Assembly (NCBI GenBank): GCA_029979375.1
Contig: JAPOHQ010000017.1
Coordinates: 1 to 17,436 of the forward strand
DNA: 17,436 nt
From: Microbacteriaceae bacterium
GTDB lineage: Bacteria; Actinomycetota; Actinomycetes; Actinomycetales; Microbacteriaceae
Reading direction: 5' to 3'
Below the pieces are notes generated by a model that worked only from the letters and a program-made list of their open reading frames with translations, was not told the DNA's origin and ran no database searches. Shown here piece by piece: positions 6,893-14,310 of the stretch. Every line of letters starts with the position of its first letter. Position 1 is the first letter of the stretch. A program made the translations under genes and the position numbers.

Positions 6893-7777
6893 ATGCAAGA
6901 CACCACCAAGGTTCCCACGGGCCTGGCGCTCTACACCCAGGCCGCCCACAAGGCCGCTCGCGAGGTTATCTACTCCTACTCCACCTCATTTGGACTTGCC
7001 ACCAGACTCCTGGACGCCTCATTCAGGCCTCATGTCGAGAACATCTACGCCCTAGTTCGGGTTGCCGACGAGATTGTGGATGGTTCCGCCGAGCAGGCCA
7101 AGGCACTGGACGCATCGATTGATCCGGCGGCCCTGCTTGGTGGGTTCGAGCAGGAAACCTACAAAGCAATGCAGACCGGCTACTCCACCAACCTGATAAT
7201 TCACGCCTTTGCATCGACCGCTCGCGAGGTGGGCATCACCAAGGAGATCGTCGAGCCCTTCTTTTACTCGATGGCACAGGATCTCACCGAGACCGAGCAT
7301 GACCAAGAGTCTTTCGATCGCTATGTCTATGGCTCAGCGGAGGTAGTGGGGCTGATGTGCCTGGCGGTGTTTGTCAACGGACGTGACTACACCACCGAGC
7401 AGAAGCGGACATTGACAGAGGGAGCGAGAGCACTTGGTAGCGCCTTCCAGAAGGTCAACTTCTTGCGCGATCTCGCCGCCGACTTCCAGAAGCTTGGCCG
7501 CAGCTACTTCCCCGGGGTCAATGTCAACAGCTTCGACGAGCAGACAAAGCAGCAACTGGTGGCCGACATCGAGGCTGATCTCGCTAAGAGTTCTGCGACG
7601 CTTCCCCTGTTGCCAACCGGGGCAAGGCGGGCGGTCGCAGCGGCGCAGCTCCTGTTCACCGAACTAAATAGAAAGATCTCCAAGACCCAGGCAAGTGCGC
7701 TGGTTACCAAGCGCATTTCAGTGAATAACTTCAGAAAGCTTTTGTTGTTACTCAGAGCACTTGGAGGAAAGGCGTAG
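6893..7777 (+). CDS. crtB: phytoene synthase
   Basis: Joins two geranylgeranyl diphosphate molecules head to head into C40 phytoene, the committed carotenoid step. The product is 294 residues from the ATG at 6893, typical for the family. YSYSTSF, then the first aspartate-rich motif D59-E-I-V-D63 (in ALVRVADEIVDGS), and the second motif N189-xx-R192-D193-xxx-D197 followed by GRSYFPG, identify it. An in-frame GTG at 6887 could add two residues and would fit a leaderless start. A longer upstream frame reaches into ilvD on the opposite strand and is not credible. It is the first gene of the carotenoid operon and divergent from ilvD. The stop abuts the crtI start. No crtE (GGPP synthase) precedes it, unlike many related clusters. 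Confidence 0.95.
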   Translation: MQDTTKVPTGLALYTQAAHKAAREVIYSYSTSFGLATRLLDASFRPHVENIYALVRVADEIVDGSAEQAKALDASIDPAALLGGFEQETYKAMQTGYSTNLIIHAFASTAREVGITKEIVEPFFYSMAQDLTETEHDQESFDRYVYGSAEVVGLMCLAVFVNGRDYTTEQKRTLTEGARALGSAFQKVNFLRDLAADFQKLGRSYFPGVNVNSFDEQTKQQLVADIEADLAKSSATLPLLPTGARRAVAAAQLLFTELNRKISKTQASALVTKRISVNNFRKLLLLLRALGGKA

Positions 7778-9352
7778 ATGCAAAAGTCCGCGGTGGTAAT
7801 TGGCGGCGGTATCGCAGGCCTGGCAACTTCAGCACTGTTGGCAAAAGCCGGCATGAAGGTGAAACTTTTTGAGGCAAGAGACTCGCTCGGGGGCCGCGCC
7901 TACCTCTGGGAAAAAGACGGCTTCAAGTTCGACATGGGCCCGAGCTGGTATCTCATGCCTGACGCCTTCGAGCAGTTCTTCAACCTGATGGGCACAACTT
8001 CCGCCGAGCAACTCGACCTGGTTCGCCTGAGCCCCGCATATCAAACCAGAAACGAGGGTCTTGGCGACCGAATCGAAATGCCCGAGACTGCAGCGGAAAT
8101 CAGGAAGCTCTTTGATGGCATCGAACCAGGCGCCGGTGAGGCTCTCGGTCGCTACCTGGAAAGCGCCCAGGAGGCATACGAGCTTTCAATTAAGCATTTC
8201 CTTTACACAAACTTCCGCGACCTCAGGAGCTTTTTCCACCCGGACGTGCTGACCAAGCTCGGAAGATTCCTGAAGCTTTTGACCACCTCGCTCTATGACT
8301 TCTCTGGCAAGTACGTCAAAGACGAGCGATTGAAGAAGATGCTCAACTTTCCGGCGGTTTTCCTAGGTGCATCGCCGTATGACACTCCGAGCATGTATCA
8401 CCTGATGACCCATGTTGATATGAACCAGGGGGTTTTCTACCCGCAGGGAGGCATGCACACCGTCATCGAGGCGATCGCGCGGCTAGCTCGCGACAACGGG
8501 GTTGAGATTCATACCTCCTCACCGGTAACCAAGATCACGACAAGTGCCAAGAAGGCGACCGGGGTTGTTGTCGGTGGTAGCGAGATCAGCGCGGATGTCG
8601 TGGTTGCCACCGCAGACCTGCAGCATGTCGAGACCAAGCTCTTAGATTCGAACGAGCAGACCTACCCGCAAAGCTGGTGGGACAAGAAGGTGGCCGGACC
8701 ATCGGCGCTGCTGATGTATCTGGGAGTAAAAGGAAAGCTAGATCAGCTCGATCACCACACGCTGCTCTACACCGAAAACTGGCGGAGCAACTTTGCCGAG
8801 GTCTTCCACAAGCCCGACGGAAGGCGCAAGGTACCCAACCCGGCAAGCCTCTACATCTGCATGCCCTCTAAGACGGACCCATCCGTCGCACCCGAAGGCT
8901 ACGAGAACGTCTTTGTGCTCGTGCCAACCGCTGCCGACCCCTCGATTGGTGAGGGTGGCATCAACGGATCCGGCGACAGCAAGCTCGAGGAAGCTGCTGA
9001 CAGGGTCATTGAGCAGATCTCGGAATGGTGCGAGATCCCCGACCTGGCCGAGCGCATCGTGCTTCGCAGAACCGTCGGGCCGATGGACTTCGTGAATGAG
9101 TTCAACGCCTGGAATGGAACGGCTCTAGGCATGGCACACACCCTGTTCCAGAGTGCATTCTTCAGGCCCAAGAACTTCTCCAAGAAAGTCTCAAATCTCT
9201 TCTATGCCGGCCACAACACACTGCCTGGAATCGGCCTGCCCATGTGTCTAATCGGCGCGGAACTGACCTATAAGCACCTCACCAACGATCGCTCGAGCGG
9301 GCCCATTCAGGGCGAGCTGAAGCCTGTGGCGAACTGGAAAGGTTTGAGCTAG
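7778..9352 (+). CDS. crtI: phytoene desaturase (lycopene-forming type)
   Basis: A FAD-dependent desaturase and isomerase that converts phytoene stepwise to lycopene at the membrane. It has 524 residues, the usual CrtI length. The N-terminal dinucleotide-binding motif VVIGGGIAGLATSALLAKAG is followed by the FAD-contacting DSLGGRAYLWEKDGFKFDMGPSW. The C-terminal signature region reads FYAGHNTLPGIGLPMCLIGAEL. The ATG directly follows the crtB stop with no gap, and GGAGGAAAG within the end of crtB is the ribosome binding site, so the two are translationally coupled. The next gene starts right after its stop. The number of desaturation steps cannot be read from sequence; the lycopene product is inferred from the cyclase and elongase genes downstream. 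Confidence 0.95.
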   Translation: MQKSAVVIGGGIAGLATSALLAKAGMKVKLFEARDSLGGRAYLWEKDGFKFDMGPSWYLMPDAFEQFFNLMGTTSAEQLDLVRLSPAYQTRNEGLGDRIEMPETAAEIRKLFDGIEPGAGEALGRYLESAQEAYELSIKHFLYTNFRDLRSFFHPDVLTKLGRFLKLLTTSLYDFSGKYVKDERLKKMLNFPAVFLGASPYDTPSMYHLMTHVDMNQGVFYPQGGMHTVIEAIARLARDNGVEIHTSSPVTKITTSAKKATGVVVGGSEISADVVVATADLQHVETKLLDSNEQTYPQSWWDKKVAGPSALLMYLGVKGKLDQLDHHTLLYTENWRSNFAEVFHKPDGRRKVPNPASLYICMPSKTDPSVAPEGYENVFVLVPTAADPSIGEGGINGSGDSKLEEAADRVIEQISEWCEIPDLAERIVLRRTVGPMDFVNEFNAWNGTALGMAHTLFQSAFFRPKNFSKKVSNLFYAGHNTLPGIGLPMCLIGAELTYKHLTNDRSSGPIQGELKPVANWKGLS

Positions 9353-9670
9353 ATGGAGCCGCTTGGCTTTCTCTATCTCGCACTTCTCCTGATTTCCATA
9401 CTGGGGCTGGGCGCGATAGATAGGCGCCATTCGCTCGCCCTGTTTGTTAGCCCCTTGCCGACCCTAATCAGCGTTGCCGTCGCGGTTGCTGTTTTCCTAG
9501 CCTGGGACCTGGTCGGGATAGCGCTGGGGATCTTCTTTCGGGGCGATGCACCACACCTTTCTGGCCTGCTGCTTGCTCCAGAGCTCCCTCTGGAGGAATT
9601 GTTCTTTCTGATTCTGCTGAGCTACAACACCCTGGTTGTTTATCAGCTGTTTGCAAGGGGTAGGAAATGA
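9353..9670 (+). CDS. crtYc: lycopene cyclase subunit, CrtYc/CrtYe type
   Basis: One half of the heterodimeric lycopene cyclase found in actinobacteria; with the next gene it forms the ring ends of the carotenoid. The product is 105 residues and almost entirely hydrophobic, with about three membrane segments (roughly 3-20, 31-58 and 80-99). The cyclase-domain signature LPLEELFF is seen near 79-86. The ATG follows the crtI TAG with no gap, and its end overlaps the next gene by four bases (ATGA). Whether the ring formed is beta, gamma or epsilon cannot be told from the sequence alone. With the elongase two genes on, the C50 type (CrtYe) is most likely. Confidence 0.88.
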   Translation: MEPLGFLYLALLLISILGLGAIDRRHSLALFVSPLPTLISVAVAVAVFLAWDLVGIALGIFFRGDAPHLSGLLLAPELPLEELFFLILLSYNTLVVYQLFARGRK

Positions 9671-9954
9671 CCTACCTGACCCTGACGCTCGTGGTTTTGC
9701 TGATGTTTGCGATCTATGCCGTGTTGCTCAGGCGCTGGCTACCGCTCTCCCCAATTCTGAAAACCGCGGCCGTGATGCTCATTTTGACCCTGGTTTTTGA
9801 CAACCTGATTATCGCCACCGGCATTGTCGACTACGACCCGGAGAAGATCTCGGGCGTAAGGCTCGGCGTTGCACCGATTGAGGATTTCGCCTACACCCTC
9901 GTGGCGCTTGTGCTCGTGCCTTCCGTGTTCAACTTTCTAAGGGCAAGGCTTTGA
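9667..9954 (+). CDS. crtYd: lycopene cyclase subunit, CrtYd/CrtYf type
   Basis: The second half of the heterodimeric lycopene cyclase. It has 95 residues with about three membrane segments. The family signature is clear: FDNLIIATGIVDYDPEKISG near the middle, then GVAPIEDFAYT, equivalent to the second cyclase domain of fused enzymes. It overlaps the preceding subunit by ATGA and the following prenyltransferase gene by four bases (TTGA), so equal production of both subunits through coupled translation is likely. It was assigned by motif, length and position; product specificity is unknown. Confidence 0.88.
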   Translation: MTYLTLTLVVLLMFAIYAVLLRRWLPLSPILKTAAVMLILTLVFDNLIIATGIVDYDPEKISGVRLGVAPIEDFAYTLVALVLVPSVFNFLRARL

Positions 9955-10808
9955 AGTTTTCAAGACTGGTTGTCTCATCGCGCCCGCTCTCGTGGGTCAA
10001 TACGGCGATTCCTTTCGCGGCCGCCTACTACTTTTCCGGGGGCGAACTCAGGCCAGCATTTTGGGTAATGACGCTGTTCTATTTGATTCCTTACAACTTC
10101 CTGATGTATGGCATCAACGACGTCTTCGACTACGAGAGCGATGTCATCAATCCACGCAAAGGAGGGGTGGAGGGAGCGCTGTTGCCGCCAGAAATGCACA
10201 AAACCACCCTCGTTGCATCGACCACCCTGGCGCTGCCTTTTGTGCTATTCGGAATCTGGATATCAATTGCTAATGCCCTTGCACTGACGGCCCTGCTGGT
10301 CTCTGTCCTGTCGGTGGTTGCATACTCTCTCAAGGGTCTGCGCTTCAAGGAAAAGCCATTTCTAGACTCGATTACCAGCTCAATCCACTTCGTGAGCCCC
10401 GCGGTCTATGGCCTCGCTCTTGCGCAGCCGGAACCAAATGGCTCGATCTGGTTGGGCATGATTGCTTTCTTCCTTTGGGGAGCCGCATCACATGCCTTCG
10501 GTGCGGTGCAGGACGTTAGGGCAGATCGGGAGGCCGGTATTAGCTCAATCGCTACTGCGCTCGGAGCGAGGCAAACAACCAGGCTGGCCTTTGTTCTCTA
10601 CTTGGTTGCCGGCGTAGTTCTCCTATTGCTTCCCGATCGGTTTGCCTTTGCAGCGTTGGCTGCAGTGCCATATCTGTTCGTGACCGCAAGAGAATGGCAG
10701 ATCTCAGACGACAACTGCGAGAGAGCAAATCGCGGTTGGCGGCTGTTCCTCGGCTTGAACTTCCTGGCCGGAGCGATTGTGATGGCCCTACTGATTGGGC
10801 CCAACTAA
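9951..10808 (+). CDS. crtEb: UbiA-family prenyltransferase, probable lycopene elongase
   Basis: In C50 carotenoid clusters this membrane enzyme adds C5 units from dimethylallyl diphosphate to the ends of lycopene, giving precursors such as flavuxanthin for decaprenoxanthin- or sarcinaxanthin-like pigments. The 285 residues are largely hydrophobic with several membrane segments. The first diphosphate/Mg motif is N56-D57-xx-D60-xxx-D64 (GINDVFDYESDV); the second is D188-xxx-D192 (AVQDVRADREAG). The start is TTG at 9951, overlapping the crtYd TGA; AAGG lies just upstream. No other start fits the spacing. Its end overlaps the convergent metallopeptidase gene by 21 bases. Other UbiA roles (quinone synthesis) are possible, but the operon position favours carotenoids. 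Confidence 0.85.
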   Translation: MKFSRLVVSSRPLSWVNTAIPFAAAYYFSGGELRPAFWVMTLFYLIPYNFLMYGINDVFDYESDVINPRKGGVEGALLPPEMHKTTLVASTTLALPFVLFGIWISIANALALTALLVSVLSVVAYSLKGLRFKEKPFLDSITSSIHFVSPAVYGLALAQPEPNGSIWLGMIAFFLWGAASHAFGAVQDVRADREAGISSIATALGARQTTRLAFVLYLVAGVVLLLLPDRFAFAALAAVPYLFVTAREWQISDDNCERANRGWRLFLGLNFLAGAIVMALLIGPN

Positions 10809-11246
10809 TTCCCAACGAATTAGGTAGCGGTCATCAAACCTGTCTGCGCACTTCCGACAACTCCTGGCACCCTTAGGTTTTCTAACCCTGAGGTGGCTGT
10901 GCCCGTTGGGGCAGCTGCCAAGGTAGTGCTTGGCACCGCTTGCGAGTTGCTCCCAGTCGACTCTCTCAAAGCGGTAACCGATCGCGCGAGCTTTCTCGCG
11001 CCAGATCTTTGAGTGCCCCGCATCCTTGCCCACAAGGGCATGTGCGATCTCATGCAGCAGGACCTGCTCCACGTCCTCGAGCGATGCAGTTGCAACAAGG
11101 TGCTTGCTTATGGTGATTCGCCTGGCTCGGAAGTCACACTGACCAGCCCTTCGGACAGCGCGATCGAAACCAAAGGAGTAGTTGACTAGGCCGTGTTTCG
11201 CAAAGTGTGAGACTGCAAGGTCAATGACCTCGCTCTGATTTGTCAC
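10788..11246 (-). CDS. SprT-like zinc metallopeptidase
   Basis: A 152-residue protein of the SprT-like domain family, related to the protease part of Spartan. The zinc motif is H65-E-I-A-H69 with a third ligand H78 (DAGHSKIW). A C-terminal zinc ribbon is formed by C112, H116, C130 and C133 (CPNGH...CRKC). Members are thought to act on proteins, in eukaryotes on DNA-protein crosslinks; the bacterial role is poorly known. The start is GTG at 11246; it shares one base with the TAG stop of the aminotransferase gene (TAGTG), so the two are coupled. Its last 21 bases overlap the end of the convergent elongase gene, and no terminator is seen between them. The family call is firm; function is not. 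Confidence 0.85.
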   Translation of the reverse strand: MTNQSEVIDLAVSHFAKHGLVNYSFGFDRAVRRAGQCDFRARRITISKHLVATASLEDVEQVLLHEIAHALVGKDAGHSKIWREKARAIGYRFERVDWEQLASGAKHYLGSCPNGHSHLRVRKPKGARSCRKCADRFDDRYLIRWELVGPNQ

Positions 11247-12391
11247 TAAGCCTCCAGGACCTTGTCCATCCGCGAAACGGCCTCCTTGAGTCTGGTCTCG
11301 CTGGTTGCAAAGTTGAATCTCACGAACTGCCCGTAACCTCCTGCAGGGTCGTGATCCTCACCTGCAACCAGGGCTACCTTTCCATCGCTCAGAAGCTGCT
11401 GCTGCGGGTTCTCCATGCCGTATGCCGAAAGGTCTATCCAGGCTAAGTAGGTCGACTCCATTGCAAACAACTTTGCCTTGGGGAGCTTTGCCGCTAGCTC
11501 GCTGCGAAGAAGGGCGAGCCGCTCTTGGATCGTTTCAACTGTCTGATCCAACCAGCGCTCTCCCGACTCAAAGGCCGTGACCATAGAGAAGGCACCCAGT
11601 AGCGAAGCCCTCCAGTTCATGGCCTCCGGCAAACCGGCGAGCTTCTGGCGCATTTGATCAGACTGGGTCATCACGAAAGCCGCCTTGAGACCCGCGGTAT
11701 TCCAGGCCTTGCTGCTTGAGGTGATGGTGATGCCTGTTGCCCGGGCATCTTCGCCAAGGGAAAGGTATGGGGTGAACGGGGCCCAGCTGAGCGGGGCGTG
11801 AATCTCGTCGGCAATCACAGTCGCGTCGTATTTCTTTGCCAGCCTTGCGACCTCAGACAGCTCTTGGCGGGTATGAACTGTGCCAACCGGGTTTTGGGGA
11901 GAGCACAAAAGGTAGAGCTTCACGCCATCGGCTAATGCCTGCTCAATGCCATCGATGTCTAACTGCCATCTGTCACCCGAAAGTTGCAGGGGTGCGTCGT
12001 GGGCGATCAGCTTTGCCTCGTCCAACCACTTCATAAAGGCTGAGTAGACCGGGGTGTTTATCAAGACTCGGTCACCTGGTTTTGCAAGGTGTCGAAGGAG
12101 CTCGACCGCCGCCACACCAACGTCCGTCGCGAGCTTTAGGGTTGCCGAAGCGGTATCCCAGCCCCAGCGCCGCATGGCAAACCCCGAGAAAGCCTCGGTG
12201 AGCTCTGGTAGGGGTCCGAGGTAACCAAGATCTGAATTGGCAACCATCTGCGCGAGCCGGTCTCGAATCTCGCTTGCCACCTCAAAGTCCATCTCGGCCA
12301 CGTGCATCGGCAGGACTTCCTCGGGAAACCTCCGGAACTTTGAAGATGACCTTCTGGCGAAATTGCCTAGGCTCTCCGGGCTGTTAGTCAC
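11246..12391 (-). CDS. MalY/PatB-type PLP-dependent aminotransferase or C-S lyase
   Basis: A fold-type I PLP enzyme of 381 residues. Family members cleave cystathionine and other C-S bonds (cystathionine beta-lyase) or act as aminotransferases. Visible motifs are PMHVAEMDF near the N-terminus, LLCSPQNPVGTVHTRQEL (161-178), D195 in VIADEIH (pairs with the PLP ring nitrogen), and the Schiff-base lysine K228 in SSSKAWNTAGLK. FVRFNFATSE carries the substrate-carboxylate arginine. The start chosen is GTG at 12391 (TNSPESLGNF); a CATAAT box ends 6 bases upstream, which suits a leaderless start, while GGAGG touches the GTG and is too close to serve as a Shine-Dalgarno. A longer frame to 12466 would overlap the exporter gene. 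A role in methionine/cysteine metabolism is the family expectation, not proven here. Confidence 0.88.
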   Translation of the reverse strand: MTNSPESLGNFARRSSSKFRRFPEEVLPMHVAEMDFEVASEIRDRLAQMVANSDLGYLGPLPELTEAFSGFAMRRWGWDTASATLKLATDVGVAAVELLRHLAKPGDRVLINTPVYSAFMKWLDEAKLIAHDAPLQLSGDRWQLDIDGIEQALADGVKLYLLCSPQNPVGTVHTRQELSEVARLAKKYDATVIADEIHAPLSWAPFTPYLSLGEDARATGITITSSSKAWNTAGLKAAFVMTQSDQMRQKLAGLPEAMNWRASLLGAFSMVTAFESGERWLDQTVETIQERLALLRSELAAKLPKAKLFAMESTYLAWIDLSAYGMENPQQQLLSDGKVALVAGEDHDPAGGYGQFVRFNFATSETRLKEAVSRMDKVLEA

Positions 12392-12397
12392 CCTCCG

Positions 12398-12403
12398 ATT
12401 ATG
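12398..12403 (-). promoter_or_regulatory. -10 box for a leaderless MalY/PatB-type gene
   Basis: On the minus strand CATAAT, one mismatch from TATAAT, lies 6 bases before the GTG start. Transcription would begin at the start codon. It sits in the 28-base gap after the exporter gene, so the aminotransferase and SprT-like genes may have their own promoter. No convincing -35 box. Confidence 0.4.
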
Positions 12404-12419
12404 CCGTGAAATCTGAGCG

Positions 12420-13019
12420 CTAGAACTCAAACACAAGCAGCAGGGCAGCAATGCTGAACATGACAAGGGCGATGAAAAGATCCAGTGCCCGCCAGAACCA
12501 AGGCTTGCTCACATACTTCCCAAGCAACTTTGCACCCAGCCCAAGGGATAGGAACCAGCTCGCGCTGGCCAAGACTGCGCCGATCGCAAACACCCACCTA
12601 TCGGCAAACTGGTTCGCGATTGAGCCGAGCAGAATCACGGTGTCGATATAGACGTGGGGGTTTAGGTAAGTGATTGCAAGCGTGGTTACTACCACCGATC
12701 GGAGCCCCGAGGTCTTTTGCTTCGATGCCTCCAGGACATCTGGCTTTTTAGCTCGTCGCAGCGCTGAGATGCCGAACCAAACCAGATAGGCGGCACCGCC
12801 ATAGCGGAAAATCTCGACCAGCACCGGAAGCGAGATGATCAGAGCGCCTAGCCCAAGGATTCCAAGGACAATCAACAGGGCATCGGAGATTGCACAGATC
12901 GCGATCACAACGCCAATGTGTTCGCGGCGCAGACCCTGGCGCAAGACGAATGCATTCTGAGCCCCAATGGCCAGAATTAGCGACAGCGAGGCAAAGAAGC
13001 CGGTCGAAAAAGCGATCAA
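12420..13019 (-). CDS. LysE/ArgO-type amino acid exporter
   Basis: A 199-residue membrane protein with about six hydrophobic segments. The N-terminal segment ILAIGAQNAFVLRQGLRREH and the central LNPHVYIDTVILLGS are characteristic of the LysE/ArgO branch, which exports lysine and arginine (or their toxic analogues) using the proton gradient. The start is TTG at 13017-13019; no ATG or GTG gives a better fit, and the Shine-Dalgarno is weak (GGAA). It diverges from the 57-residue membrane protein gene by 31 bases and precedes the MalY/PatB-type gene by 28. The exact substrate is inferred from family only. No LysG/ArgP-type regulator gene is adjacent. Confidence 0.88.
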   Translation of the reverse strand: MIAFSTGFFASLSLILAIGAQNAFVLRQGLRREHIGVVIAICAISDALLIVLGILGLGALIISLPVLVEIFRYGGAAYLVWFGISALRRAKKPDVLEASKQKTSGLRSVVVTTLAITYLNPHVYIDTVILLGSIANQFADRWVFAIGAVLASASWFLSLGLGAKLLGKYVSKPWFWRALDLFIALVMFSIAALLLVFEF

Positions 13020-13050
13020 GAATGTTCCAGTCGAGGAGTAGTCTGGCTAG

Positions 13051-13224
13051 ATGCTAGCAATCTATGAGTTGGCTCTTGCAGCCGAGGTCGAGATCAACAA
13101 GATTCCCCAGGGGCAACCTATTGACTTCATAATGTGGCCAATCATGGCGGCGGCATTCGGTGCCGTGATTTACTTCGTGCACCGCGCAGCGCCAGAAGAG
13201 GGGAATAAGGACGAGGAGAAATAG
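13051..13224 (+). CDS. 57-residue single-span membrane protein
   Basis: A short frame starts at ATG 13051 and ends at TAG (13222-13224). It encodes 57 residues starting MLAIYELALAAEVEINK. One membrane segment spans about residues 25-43 (FIMWPIMAAAFGAVIYFV), followed by H-R and a charged, acidic-basic tail ending NKDEEK. A TAGTCT box lies 6 bases before the ATG, suggesting a leaderless transcript; GAGGAG lies 12 bases upstream, rather far for a ribosome binding site. The bcp gene begins 12 bases after its stop, so the two probably form an operon. I do not recognise the family. The clean membrane-plus-tail layout and its fit between neighbours support a real gene. Confidence 0.65.
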   Translation: MLAIYELALAAEVEINKIPQGQPIDFIMWPIMAAAFGAVIYFVHRAAPEEGNKDEEK

Positions 13225-13236
13225 CTTTTTCTCGTC

Positions 13237-13698
13237 ATGACTCTAGAAACTGGAACCAAGGCTCCCGCCTTCTCCCTCAGGAACCAAGACGACAACAAGA
13301 TTTCGCTTGCCGACTATGTCGGCCAGAAAGTAATCGTCTACTTCTATCCCGCTGCCTCAACCCCCGGTTGCACAACCCAAGCCTGCGACTTTAGAGACAA
13401 CATCAACTCCCTGAAGAGCTCCGGCTTCACCGTGCTCGGCATCTCACCCGACGCCCCCGCAAAGCTGAAGAAGTTCAAGGACAAAGAGGGTCTCAACTTC
13501 GAGCTGCTGAGCGACCCAGACAACTCAGTTCAGCAGGCTTACGGCGCTTACGGCGAGAAGAGTATGTATGGCAAGACCTACATGGGAACGATTCGCTCGA
13601 CTTTCGTCGTTGATGAGGCAGGAAAGATTTCTGATGCCTTCTACAACGTCAAGGCAAAGGGTCATATCGAGTTCTTGCGCGGCAAGCTGGGAATCTAA
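13237..13698 (+). CDS. bcp: thioredoxin-dependent thiol peroxidase (Bcp/PrxQ peroxiredoxin)
   Basis: Reduces hydrogen peroxide and organic hydroperoxides with electrons from thioredoxin. The 153 residues match the Bcp/PrxQ family length. The active site FYPAASTPGCTTQACDFRD shows the peroxidatic cysteine C45 and, five residues on, the resolving C50, the arrangement of atypical two-cysteine PrxQ proteins. TIRSTFVVDEAGKI is the conserved C-terminal part. It follows the 57-residue membrane protein gene by 12 bases. The nearest Shine-Dalgarno-like AGGAG is 18 bases from the ATG and overlaps a small inverted repeat. Its TAA stop overlaps the TAG stop of the convergent exporter gene (shared CTAA). 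Confidence 0.95.
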   Translation: MTLETGTKAPAFSLRNQDDNKISLADYVGQKVIVYFYPAASTPGCTTQACDFRDNINSLKSSGFTVLGISPDAPAKLKKFKDKEGLNFELLSDPDNSVQQAYGAYGEKSMYGKTYMGTIRSTFVVDEAGKISDAFYNVKAKGHIEFLRGKLGI

Positions 13699-14303
13699 CC
13701 GCGCAGCGGGAGCAGAACCCCAATAGCCACGAATACGCCACCGAAGACTCGGTTGAAGTTCTTACCAACCTTCGCGAGCCAAGGCTGCACGCGATCAGCG
13801 AGCGCCGCCACCATTAGCTCATATAAGAACTCGATCACCACGAACGTGGTCGCCATAATCGCGAACTGAACCACCAGCGACCTTGCAGGGTCGACAAACT
13901 GCGGCAGGAATGCGACAAAAAAGAGGATGCCCTTTGGGTTGCTCACGGCCGAGAGAAGGCCCGCTCGAAAGAGCAAGCCGGGCGAACCGCTACCGACCTT
14001 TTCGCGTGAAACGGCAATCGACGGCGATCTCCAAACTTGAATTCCCAGCCAGACCAGGTATGCGCCCCCCAGCCACTTAAGCACGACCAGCAGCCCAACC
14101 GAGGCTGCGAGCAGAGCTCCGATGCCGAACATTGACAGGGCAATGACGAAGGTGAAGCCGAGCGATCCACCAAGTATCGTCGCGATCGTTCTGCGAGCGC
14201 CATAGAGAGCACCATGGGTTAGGGCCAGCAGGCCGTTCGGACCGGGAGTTAGCGACAGGCCGATTGCGGCAAGGGTGTAGAGGATCCAGCTTTGAATATC
14301 CAT
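13695..14303 (-). CDS. RhtB/LysE-family exporter
   Basis: A 202-residue inner-membrane protein with about six hydrophobic segments. The N-terminal GLSLTPGPNGLLALTHGALYG and the central SNPKGILFFVAFLPQFVDP are hallmarks of the RhtB branch, which exports homoserine, threonine and related amino acids or metabolites. The ATG lies 7 bases after the TAG stop of the dehydrogenase gene, so it is the last gene of the four-gene operon starting at 15971. Its stop shares four bases with the bcp stop on the other strand. In this operon it may expel a product or a toxic substrate; that is inference. Confidence 0.88.
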   Translation of the reverse strand: MDIQSWILYTLAAIGLSLTPGPNGLLALTHGALYGARRTIATILGGSLGFTFVIALSMFGIGALLAASVGLLVVLKWLGGAYLVWLGIQVWRSPSIAVSREKVGSGSPGLLFRAGLLSAVSNPKGILFFVAFLPQFVDPARSLVVQFAIMATTFVVIEFLYELMVAALADRVQPWLAKVGKNFNRVFGGVFVAIGVLLPLRG

Positions 14304-14310
14304 GGCCGAC

